Below the pieces are notes generated by a model. It worked only from the letters and a program-made list of their open reading frames with translations. It ran no database searches and was not told where the DNA came from. Position numbers and translations under genes: made by a program. From Mageeibacillus sp. UBA1257 (GTDB lineage Bacteria; Bacillota; Clostridia; UBA1212; UBA1257): 13,705 nt of DNA. Below are positions 1 through 6,818 of the stretch, piece by piece; position 1 is the first letter of the stretch; every line of letters begins with the position of its first letter. Location of the stretch: NCBI GenBank assembly GCA_002308775.1, contig DBVT01000005.1, positions 20,775 through 34,479 of the forward strand. Reading direction: 5' to 3'.

Positions 1-1157
1 GATGCCACTTCGTCCGTGCCGGCGACGGAGATCAGCGATCCGAGGGCCGGGGTGGAAGTCATACCGCCGGTGATGGAACCGAGGTTGTTGAGGAGGCTCA
101 GCTTCAGCACGAATCTTGCGAAGATGAATCCGATCACCATAGGCACGATCGTCATCGCCACTCCGTAGAAGAAATATGCGACCTTAAAATAGTTGACGAA
201 GTTTTTGCCTCCGGGAATGCCCGCGCCTACGAGGAAAAGCATCAGCCCGAGTTCACGGAATACCTCAAGCACTCTCTTGTTCGGTGTAAAATCGATCTTT
301 CCTATCCTCCCGAAATGTCCCAGGATGAGCGCCACCATAAGGCATCCGCCCGTCGTAGTAAGAGAGAATGTCGTGCCCGAAAGACCGGCTTTTGAAAGGG
401 GTATCTTTATCGCTCCGAGTAATATTCCGAGAACGATCGCGCAGCCTATCGGGAAAAGTCCGAATTTGTCCATCTCAACAAGCTTGCCTGTATATTCCTT
501 CTTTTTGCCTGTGTCAACGATGGCGATCTTTGCCCTTTCCTCCTCCATATTGGCTTTGAAAAGCTTGGGAATGAGCTGGACGAAAAGAACTACGCCTATA
601 ACTCCGAAGAGATATGCGATACCGTGACCGACAGTAACGGCGTCCTCATATTCCGGAGCGACAGTGGCTTTTGCGGCGGAGAATGCGGGTGTGCTTGTGA
701 GAGAACCCGAAAGGATACCTACGAGCATCGCAACGAATTCTTTGGGATCAGCTTCTGCTCCCTTACCTATGAAATAGCATGCGACACACGTTCCGCCGCC
801 CGCCAAAATGATTATCAATCCGAGTAAAATGTACGATTTGAAATTCTTTTTAAGATTTTTGAAGAAATTCGGACCTGCGATAAATCCGACGGATGTTACG
901 AAGAAAACGAGACCGATATTCTCGATTATCTTCATATTGCCGCTCGAAACGTCAAAATTTTCAAACGCAGGGACTTTTATCAGCAGATTCAAAAGCGCTC
1001 CGTAGATCAAAGCGACGATGAAAACTCCTGCCGTACCGAGCGATACGCCTTTTATGGTGATCCTGCCGAGAGCGTAACCGAGAGCGCACACAAAGAACAC
1101 TGTCATTGACAGGACAGCGACTCCGGTTACAGATATTACTCCGCCGAATAGTGACAT
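1..1157 (-). CDS. YidE/AspT-family antiporter-like membrane transporter (3' end beyond the left edge)
   Basis: About 385 residues are visible and no stop is reached before base 1. The protein is a run of hydrophobic segments with short loops. It contains two copies of a conserved signature, GSLTSTPAFSAA near residue 153 and GGMTSTPALG near the visible C-terminus. This is the duplicated half-repeat pattern of the aspartate-alanine exchanger family (AspT, YidE, YbjL). The charged loop between the halves is short, so the RCK/TrkA-C domains present in YidE appear to be absent. The ATG at 1157 is preceded by AAGGAG 11-12 bases upstream and starts 28 bp after the flavoprotein gene ends, so it probably belongs to the same operon. 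Known members exchange aspartate and alanine or are uncharacterised. Exchange of a C4 acid or amino acid serving the fumarate reductase is my inference. The family is fairly sure; the substrate is unknown. Confidence 0.8.
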   Translation of the reverse strand, partial: MSLFGGVISVTGVAVLSMTVFFVCALGYALGRITIKGVSLGTAGVFIVALIYGALLNLLIKVPAFENFDVSSGNMKIIENIGLVFFVTSVGFIAGPNFFKNLKKNFKSYILLGLIIILAGGGTCVACYFIGKGAEADPKEFVAMLVGILSGSLTSTPAFSAAKATVAPEYEDAVTVGHGIAYLFGVIGVVLFVQLIPKLFKANMEEERAKIAIVDTGKKKEYTGKLVEMDKFGLFPIGCAIVLGILLGAIKIPLSKAGLSGTTFSLTTTGGCLMVALILGHFGRIGKIDFTPNKRVLEVFRELGLMLFLVGAGIPGGKNFVNYFKVAYFFYGVAMTIVPMVIGFIFARFVLKLSLLNNLGSITGGMTSTPALGSLISVAGTDEVA

Positions 1158-1185
1158 TGTCAGAACATCTCCTTTTCAGTTGTTT

Positions 1186-2787
1186 TTATCTTTCGTGGCG
1201 CGCATATTTGGGAAGAAGCAGAGGCGATACCATATGTGTATCGATATGCGCTTTTTTGAGTTCCTCGGCGTATTTGTCAACGTGCTCGAGAGTCATTTTA
1301 CCAAGCTCGGTCTCGGCTGCTCTCCTTGCGGCGGCTTTGCCGGCGTTCCTTCCGAAGACGATGATATCGAGAAGCGAGTTGCCCATCAGCCTGTTTCTGC
1401 CGTGGATACCTCCGACTGCCTCTCCCGCTACGAGCAGGTTCGGAATGACTTTCGTATAACCTTCTCCGTTTATCTCGAGTCCGCCGTTCTGATAATGGAG
1501 CGTAGGATAAACGAGGATCGGTATCTTTCTCATATCTATGTCGTAGTTCATATACATTCTGAGCATCGCGGGGATCCTCTTTTCGATCGTGCCGGGGCCT
1601 CCGATCAATTCGATCATGGGAGTATCGAGCCAAACGCCGCTGCCGAGAGGAGTTTCGACACCTTTTTTGCGCTCTTTGCACTCGCGGATTATCGATGCCG
1701 CGGAAACGTCTCTTGTCTCGAGCGGATGCATGAAAGCTTCTCCGTCTTTGTTTACGAGCATAGCGCCGAGCGAACGAACTTTTTCTGTTACGAGCGCTCC
1801 GAAGATCTGTGCCGGATACGCAACGCCTGTAGGATGGTACTGTATCGTATCCTGATAAAGAAGAGGAGCACCGACTCTGTATCCGAGGATGAGTCCGTCT
1901 GCGGTCGCTCCGTAGTGATTCGACGTCGGGAAGTTCTGATAATGAAGTCTTCCCGCTCCGCCTGTCGCAATTATAACAGTCTTCGCTCTCGCTACGCTGT
2001 AATTGCCCGTCTCCATATTGAGTAAAACGGCTCCGGCGACCTGTCCTTTATCGTCTTTTATGAGCTCGACTGCCGATGTGAATTCGACGACCGGGATCTT
2101 TCTGTTTAAAACTTCGTCCCTCAGAGTCCTCATGATCTCTGCGCCGGAATAGTCTTTGCAGGCGTGCATTCTCTTTCTGGATGTGCCGCCTCCGTGCGTC
2201 GTGATCATCGTTCCGTCGTCCGCTTTGTCGAACATAACGCCAAGTCCGTTGAGCCATTTTATCGCGTCGGGAGCTTCCATAACGAGCCTTCTGAGAAGTT
2301 CGGGTCTCGCCGCGAAATGACCGCCTCCGAACGCGTCGAGGTAGTGCCTGACAGGTGAATCGTTCGGCTTGTCAGCTGCCTGAATGCCGCCCTCCGCCAT
2401 CATCGTATTCGCGTCGCCGATACGGAGCTTTGTGACCATCATGACCTTTGCTCCGGCCTCGTCTGCTTCGATCGCGGCTGATGAACCCGCGCCGCCTCCG
2501 CCTATTACGAGGACGTCTACGTCGTAATCTATTTTACTCAGATCGATGTGCTCTCCGAGCAGTCTGCTGTTTGAATGGAGCAGATTTGTGAGTTCTACGG
2601 GAGCTTTCTGGCCTTTGTTGGGGCCTATTTTAATTTCCGAGAAGCCTTCCGGTCTGTAGTCGGGATGGAACTTTTTGAGGAGTTCGTCCTTCTCATCGGC
2701 AGACATTCTGCGTGGTTCCGTCTTCATACGTTCGGCACGCGTAGCCTCCACGTTTTTTATCGAATCAAGCATTTCTTGTGTAAGCAT
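1186..2787 (-). CDS. frdA: Fumarate reductase/succinate dehydrogenase-type flavoprotein subunit (TfrA-like)
   Basis: This 533-residue protein is the FAD-containing catalytic subunit of a soluble fumarate reductase-like enzyme. An 85-residue N-terminal extension precedes the dinucleotide-binding motif GGGGAG (96-101). Family active-site residues are present: His318 in QYHPTG, Glu335 and Arg338 in TEKVR, Arg359 in RDVSA, His431 in PTLHY, and Arg466 in NRLMGNSLLD. These match the dicarboxylate-binding His and Arg residues of E. coli FrdA. The His that binds FAD covalently in FrdA/SdhA (SHT) is Asn127 here (ANT), so the flavin should be non-covalent, as reported for methanogen TfrA and L-aspartate oxidase. 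The start has AAGGAGGT 7 bases upstream and lies 13 bp after the iron-sulfur gene. No membrane anchor gene is nearby. Another unsaturated acid could be the substrate, but the conserved double-carboxylate site favours fumarate. Confidence 0.88.
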   Translation of the reverse strand: MLTQEMLDSIKNVEATRAERMKTEPRRMSADEKDELLKKFHPDYRPEGFSEIKIGPNKGQKAPVELTNLLHSNSRLLGEHIDLSKIDYDVDVLVIGGGGAGSSAAIEADEAGAKVMMVTKLRIGDANTMMAEGGIQAADKPNDSPVRHYLDAFGGGHFAARPELLRRLVMEAPDAIKWLNGLGVMFDKADDGTMITTHGGGTSRKRMHACKDYSGAEIMRTLRDEVLNRKIPVVEFTSAVELIKDDKGQVAGAVLLNMETGNYSVARAKTVIIATGGAGRLHYQNFPTSNHYGATADGLILGYRVGAPLLYQDTIQYHPTGVAYPAQIFGALVTEKVRSLGAMLVNKDGEAFMHPLETRDVSAASIIRECKERKKGVETPLGSGVWLDTPMIELIGGPGTIEKRIPAMLRMYMNYDIDMRKIPILVYPTLHYQNGGLEINGEGYTKVIPNLLVAGEAVGGIHGRNRLMGNSLLDIIVFGRNAGKAAARRAAETELGKMTLEHVDKYAEELKKAHIDTHMVSPLLLPKYARHER

Positions 2788-2800
2788 TTCACGTACCTCC

Positions 2801-3478
2801 TTATTTCTCTATATCTCTCGTGTTGTAGAGTTCCTGCATCTCTTCGATCGGCTTCTGCATTATCGTCTCGATGAGATCGTCGTATTTTCCGGCGTTGATC
2901 TCTGCTACTCTCTCGGTCAGATGTTTCGATTCGGGAGCGATGTATTTGCCTGTGAGCCTTCTCGCGAGTTCTCCGACCATCGGATGAGATATTCCTGCGG
3001 GGCATCTTACGGAACAGCAGCCGCAGCCTATGCAGTCAAATGATTCCTCCGCGCATTTCTCGATCTCTCCTCTTTGAGCATATGCGATGTACTGCATGAC
3101 GTTGAGGCCCTGAGTACATGCTTTTGTGCAGGCGTTGCAGCCGATACAGCTGTATATTTCGGGATAGAGTTCCATCATGACTCTCTGATTAGGCCTGATC
3201 TCCTCTATGTCATACGTTCTCTTGTCCGTCGGGAAGAAAGGAATGCTTGCTACGTACATGCCCTCCTGAACCTGTGTCTGGCAGGCAAGACATGTTTTCA
3301 GTTCGTTTTTACCTTTGATACGGTAGATCGTCGCGCACGCTCCGCAGAAACCGTGACGGCAGCCGCAGCCTCTTTTGAGCTCGTATCCGGCATATTCCAT
3401 AGCTGTCATGATCGTCAGGTCGCCGGGCACAACGTAATGCTTTCCGTAAAAATACACATTGACCATATTGTTGTCCAT
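2801..3478 (-). CDS. frdB: Fumarate reductase/succinate dehydrogenase-type iron-sulfur subunit (TfrB-like, short form)
   Basis: This 225-residue electron-transfer subunit pairs with the flavoprotein encoded next. The N-terminal half is a plant-type ferredoxin domain with Cys38/40/45/48 and Cys63/66, consistent with one [2Fe-2S] cluster. Two CxxCxxCxxxC motifs follow, at Cys111-121 (CIGCNACTKAC) and Cys149-159 (CIGCGCCSVRC). I chose the ATG at 3478 because it begins the conserved fold and has an AAAGGA ribosome site in the 17-bp gap after flxA. An in-frame upstream start would run into flxA. In methanogen thiol:fumarate reductase, TfrB continues into HdrB-like CCG domains. This protein stops before that part, while a complete HdrB is encoded separately in the same operon. 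It probably passes electrons between the Hdr-Flx proteins and the flavoprotein, which is inference. Confidence 0.87.
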   Translation of the reverse strand: MDNNMVNVYFYGKHYVVPGDLTIMTAMEYAGYELKRGCGCRHGFCGACATIYRIKGKNELKTCLACQTQVQEGMYVASIPFFPTDKRTYDIEEIRPNQRVMMELYPEIYSCIGCNACTKACTQGLNVMQYIAYAQRGEIEKCAEESFDCIGCGCCSVRCPAGISHPMVGELARRLTGKYIAPESKHLTERVAEINAGKYDDLIETIMQKPIEEMQELYNTRDIEK

Positions 3479-3495
3479 ATTAAAACGTTCCTTTC

Positions 3496-4362
3496 TCAAT
3501 ATTCGTTCGGTATCTCGTCCAGCTGATCGCAGCGGAAAACGGGTCCGTCTTTGCACACATATTTTTTACCTATATTGCACCTGCCGCATTTGCCGACGCC
3601 GCATTTCATCCTAAGTTCCAGTGTCGTATAGATCTGGTCGCTCTTGAATCCGAGTTTTTTGAGCGACGCAAGTGAAAACTTGATCATTATCGGAGGACCG
3701 CAAAGGATCGCCACTGAATCGGGCTTGAATCCGACTTCCTCGATGTACGCCGGAACGAATCCGACATGTCCCGACCAGTCGTCCTGCGCTCTGTCTATCG
3801 TAAGATAAACATTCGTATTTTTGCTCTTCATCCAGACGTTCTCGATCTCATCGAGTTTTACGAGGTCTTGAGCGGATCTTGAACCGTAAAGAATGTCGAT
3901 CCTTCCGTAATCGTCCCTGTTGTCGAGGCAGTAGTTGATGACGGAACGAACAGGGGCAAGACCGATACCGCCGGCGATCACGAGAAGGTTTTTACCCTTG
4001 AGCTCGCTCTCCACAGGGAAATGGTTGCCGTATGGGCCTCTCACAGTGATCTCGTCACCTTCCTGAAGCGTATGGAGCATATCTGTGAGTTCTCCGCAGC
4101 GCTTGATACTGAATTCCTGGTAATCTTTTACCGTAGGCGAAGAAGTGATCGAGAACATCGCTTCTGAAACGCCGGGAACGCATACCATCGCGCACTGTCC
4201 GGGCATATGGTCGAAGAGCTTTCCGCCTTCCGGAGCAACTACTCTGAACGATTTGACGTCAGGTGTCTCCTCTGTTATTTTCTGGATTATCCCTATATGT
4301 GGTATCAGCGTATCAGCCGTGTTATTGCTGTGGCATCCGCATGTGCCGTTACAATCGCTCAT
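3496..4362 (-). CDS. flxA: FlxA-like NAD(P)H-binding FAD/[2Fe-2S] oxidoreductase subunit
   Basis: This 288-residue protein belongs to the ferredoxin-NADP reductase superfamily (AsrB, sulfhydrogenase gamma and DHOD-B types). An FAD-binding barrel occupies about residues 20-115, with a flavin-contact segment FSITSSP near 70. The nucleotide-binding half starts with GGIGLAPVR (131-139) and ends with CGPP near 221. A C-terminal [2Fe-2S] site is formed by Cys254, Cys259, Cys262 and Cys270. The expected role is entry of NADH electrons into the complex. The ATG overlaps the flxB stop in an ATGA arrangement, indicating translational coupling. The N-terminus carries Cys4, Cys8, Cys10 and His11 before the barrel, which I do not recognise as a standard part of the family. 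NADH rather than NADPH is inferred from the Flx assignment and not read from the sequence. Confidence 0.87.
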   Translation of the reverse strand: MSDCNGTCGCHSNNTADTLIPHIGIIQKITEETPDVKSFRVVAPEGGKLFDHMPGQCAMVCVPGVSEAMFSITSSPTVKDYQEFSIKRCGELTDMLHTLQEGDEITVRGPYGNHFPVESELKGKNLLVIAGGIGLAPVRSVINYCLDNRDDYGRIDILYGSRSAQDLVKLDEIENVWMKSKNTNVYLTIDRAQDDWSGHVGFVPAYIEEVGFKPDSVAILCGPPIMIKFSLASLKKLGFKSDQIYTTLELRMKCGVGKCGRCNIGKKYVCKDGPVFRCDQLDEIPNEY

Positions 4363-5408
4363 GCTTTTTCCTCCTTTTCAAAGGCCTTTATGACCTTGAC
4401 TATATTCAGGTGAGACGGGCATTTGTCCACGCATCTTCCGCATCCGACGCACGAGTACATTCCGTTATTGTTAGCGGGATAATATACGAGCTTGTGCATG
4501 AATCTCTGGCGGAATCTCTGGAGCTGGCTCGTTCTGCTGTTCACCGCCGCCATCAGGGTAAAATCGGAATACATGCACGAATCCCAGCAGCGGAATCTCT
4601 GTACTCCGTTGCCCGTATCGTAGTCCTTGATGTCGTAGCACTGGCAAGTGGGACATACGAATGTGCATGTTCCGCATCCGAGGCATGTCTTATAAAGCTT
4701 GTCCCAGAGAGGCGAAGGGAATTTTTCATCCGTCGCGTCGCCGTTCCAGCCTTCCAGCGAAAGATTCCAATAAGGAAGCTTTTCACTTATCTCTTTTATC
4801 GCTTTTTTCTCTTTTTCTACAGCTTTTTCTGCTTTTTTGTCGTCTTCCTCTTCGAAAAGCGACTTAACGCTCTCTGTGAGAGCATTTCCTTTTTCCGTAA
4901 CGGGCTTCCAATAGAGACAGTCTCCGGAGAACCATGCCGCGACGTCAGCGTCTTCTGAAGGATCCGCGTTGTCTATTCCGAAAACGTTGCAGAAGCACGA
5001 TACTTCAGGCTTTGAGCAAGCGATCGAAACGATTATTCCGTGCCTTCTTCTGGCCGCGTAAAAACTGTCCACGGGGTCTGTGAGGAACACATTGTCGAGC
5101 ACCTTAAGAGCCCTCGCGTCGCATGCGCGCATGCCGAATACGACAAATGTCTCGTCGCATCTTGCCTGCTCTTCGATGCAGAGCTTTTTACTGTCGTCGC
5201 GCTTGCATGTGTAAAGCGTTTCGCTTTGGGGAAAGAAAGCGTCCTTCGGGGATTTTACCGTCTTCGTCGTTTCGAGATCGACGTCTGCGCCTTCGGTCCA
5301 CGCAAGGAAGTTGGTGTAACCGTTGTTTCTTACGGGGATATACAGTTCGTTTTCCTTCGCGATCGCGCGGTACAGATCGTCAAGTTTTTCCTTTGATATT
5401 TTCAGCAT
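4359..5408 (-). CDS. flxB: FlxB-like iron-sulfur subunit (AsrA/hydrogenase beta-type dicluster protein)
   Basis: This 349-residue cytoplasmic protein resembles anaerobic sulfite reductase subunit A and the beta subunits of soluble hydrogenases. The N-terminal half has the family landmarks GMRACDARAL (92-101) and a Cys group at 131-140 (ACSKPEVSCFC). Two ferredoxin-type motifs follow: Cys242/245/248/252, with extra cysteines just after at TCQC, and Cys320/323/326/330. A Lys/Glu-rich stretch around 186-210 looks like a charged helix inserted between the halves. It should carry electrons between FlxA and the rest of the complex. The gene begins 4 bp after flxC and overlaps flxA by 4 bp. The letter B is assigned from gene order relative to the described FlxABCD-HdrABC set, so B and C could be exchanged. 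Confidence 0.82.
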   Translation of the reverse strand: MLKISKEKLDDLYRAIAKENELYIPVRNNGYTNFLAWTEGADVDLETTKTVKSPKDAFFPQSETLYTCKRDDSKKLCIEEQARCDETFVVFGMRACDARALKVLDNVFLTDPVDSFYAARRRHGIIVSIACSKPEVSCFCNVFGIDNADPSEDADVAAWFSGDCLYWKPVTEKGNALTESVKSLFEEEDDKKAEKAVEKEKKAIKEISEKLPYWNLSLEGWNGDATDEKFPSPLWDKLYKTCLGCGTCTFVCPTCQCYDIKDYDTGNGVQRFRCWDSCMYSDFTLMAAVNSRTSQLQRFRQRFMHKLVYYPANNNGMYSCVGCGRCVDKCPSHLNIVKVIKAFEKEEKA

Positions 5409-5412
5409 GCGA

Positions 5413-6387
5413 TCATCCCCTTTCCGTTATCCAGTTCGGTTCCGCGTCTCCCGCAGTAAAAGACGTGAGCGGCGCGTTCGTCTCCAGATCAGCTCCGGCC
5501 TGATACTCGCCGTAAAGCGTATTGATATCTTTTATGAATTTCCTGTTAAAAAGATGGAGCGGTATTCCCTGAGGACATACCCTGCTGCATTCTCCGCAGT
5601 CCGTGCATCTTCCGGCAACGTGGAACGCCCTGATTATGTGGAACATCTTCTCTTCGAACGAATCGGAGTTCGCCTTCTGCGCGCTGTCGAATTTCGTGCT
5701 GTCGAATACGCACTTTCTGCAGCTGCACGCGGGACATACGTTTCTGCACGCGTTGCATCTTATGCATCTCGAAAGCTCTCCTTTGAAGAATTCATATCTC
5801 TCCGCAGGCGTCATAGCTTCGAGTTTTTCGACTTCCGCGAATCTGTCGGCGTCCTTTGTATCTCTGGATTCGCCTATCAGTTCGTCGTAGATCATGTGCT
5901 CTTTTCCTTTGCATACGTGGCATCTTGAGAGCATGGCGTCCTTGTATTCGACTTTTTTGTCTCCGTAGAGCGTTTTAACGGTGAGCGTATCCGATCCGTT
6001 TTCGATCTCCGCGCCTTCGACAGCGAGGATGCCTTCGATACCGAGCTTTTTGATATTGTCCACGGTTATCTTGCCGCGGCAGCCAACGCCGATTATGTAC
6101 GCCTTATCTCTGTCTACTCTGTGCTCTCTGATGAGCTCATTGAAGCTGTACGTATCGCAGGGTTTTAAAAAGACAAGCGTTTTTCCTTCGAGCTTGGAGC
6201 CTTCGATCATGAATTTGCTGAGGTTTGCGCCGCAGAATCCGTCGTAAACGAAATCCCTGAGTTCTTCTTCGGATTCGAAGAACGCGGGCTCGGGATCGTA
6301 ATCTGTTTCACCTTTTCTCCAGCCGAGTACTCTTTTTACGGTACCGTCAGCGAGGAGTTCTTTTGCGCGTTTTATCAATTCTTGCAT
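5413..6387 (-). CDS. flxC: FlxC-like iron-sulfur subunit (FrhB/AsrA-type dicluster protein)
   Basis: This 324-residue protein is a second dicluster electron-transfer subunit, distantly like FlxB and F420-hydrogenase/formate dehydrogenase beta subunits. The N-terminal half includes CDTYSFNELI near residue 77, GVGCRGK near 101 and CHVCKGKE near 156. Two ferredoxin motifs follow, at Cys208/211/214/218 (with additional cysteines in ACSCRKC) and Cys261/264/267/271. I chose the ATG at 6387, which overlaps the end of flxD by 13 bp and has GGGGGA 6-7 bases upstream. The open frame extends further upstream, but that part lies inside flxD and looks non-coding in composition. It probably links FlxB to FlxD or HdrA. 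Whether it binds a flavin of its own cannot be told from the sequence. Confidence 0.82.
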   Translation of the reverse strand: MQELIKRAKELLADGTVKRVLGWRKGETDYDPEPAFFESEEELRDFVYDGFCGANLSKFMIEGSKLEGKTLVFLKPCDTYSFNELIREHRVDRDKAYIIGVGCRGKITVDNIKKLGIEGILAVEGAEIENGSDTLTVKTLYGDKKVEYKDAMLSRCHVCKGKEHMIYDELIGESRDTKDADRFAEVEKLEAMTPAERYEFFKGELSRCIRCNACRNVCPACSCRKCVFDSTKFDSAQKANSDSFEEKMFHIIRAFHVAGRCTDCGECSRVCPQGIPLHLFNRKFIKDINTLYGEYQAGADLETNAPLTSFTAGDAEPNWITERG

Positions 6388-6818
6388 CTTAGATCCCCCA
6401 ATCTGACATTCTTGCCGAGTGATCTCACTTTTTCCACGAATTCGTTCATCGTGGCGGAGAACTTCGCGCCTTCGGCAGCGGAGACCCATTCGACTCTCGT
6501 TCTGCCGTTTTCGACGCCGATATAGTCGAGCATCGAGAACAGAAGCGCCATCCTTCTCCTCGTGTAATAGTTTCCTGTTGTGTAATGGCAGTCTCCGGGG
6601 TGGCATCCGCAGATTATCACTCCGTCCGCTCCCTTTTCAAACGCTCGTAAAATGAACATCGGGTTTACTCTGCACGAGCAGGGAACTCTGATGATCTTTA
6701 CGTCAGCGGGATACGTGAGCCTGCTGCTTCCCGCGAGATCCGCTCCCGCGTAGCTGCACCAGTTGCAGCAGAAAGCCACTATAAGCGGTCTGAATTCTTC
6801 GTTGTTCTCTATCGGCAT
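6375..6818 (-). CDS. flxD: FlxD/MvhD-type [2Fe-2S] subunit linking to HdrA
   Basis: This 147-residue MvhD-family protein is the small iron-sulfur adaptor that feeds electrons into HdrA in Mvh-Hdr and Flx-Hdr complexes. The characteristic cysteines are present: FCCNWCSYAGAD (Cys17, 18, 21), PCSCRV (Cys47, 49) and CGCHPGDCHY (Cys70, 72, 77). The length is normal for a stand-alone MvhD. The start at 6818 is set by GGAGGT 9 bases upstream and by the onset of family similarity; the gene overlaps the end of hdrA by 10 bp. In some organisms MvhD is fused to HdrA or to a hydrogenase subunit, whereas here it is separate. No hydrogenase gene is present in the window, so FlxABC, not Mvh, is its evident partner. 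Confidence 0.93.
   Translation of the reverse strand: MPIENNEEFRPLIVAFCCNWCSYAGADLAGSSRLTYPADVKIIRVPCSCRVNPMFILRAFEKGADGVIICGCHPGDCHYTTGNYYTRRRMALLFSMLDYIGVENGRTRVEWVSAAEGAKFSATMNEFVEKVRSLGKNVRLGDLRCKN

Noticed and set aside
1180..2025. Long plus-strand open frame antisense to the flavoprotein gene
   Set aside because: It lies wholly opposite a clearly conserved gene, has low-complexity composition without any recognisable motif, and no convincing ribosome site. Similar open frames at 4263-4958, 5323-5928 and 7223-7876 have the same cause, the codon bias of the real genes.
3479..3556. Upstream in-frame start for the iron-sulfur subunit at 3556
   Set aside because: The extra 26 residues would overlap the end of flxA, look non-natural and precede the conserved ferredoxin fold. 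The ATG at 3478 has its own ribosome site.
3496..5408. Anaerobic sulfite reductase (asrA-asrB) reading of the two genes
   Set aside because: The proteins do resemble AsrA and AsrB, but there is no siroheme subunit AsrC, and they sit between MvhD/HdrABC and another dicluster subunit, which fits Flx.
6388..6606. N-terminal extension of the FlxC-like protein into flxD
   Set aside because: The extra residues are Arg-rich shadow translation of flxD; the ATG at 6387 has a GGGGGA ribosome site and begins the family similarity.
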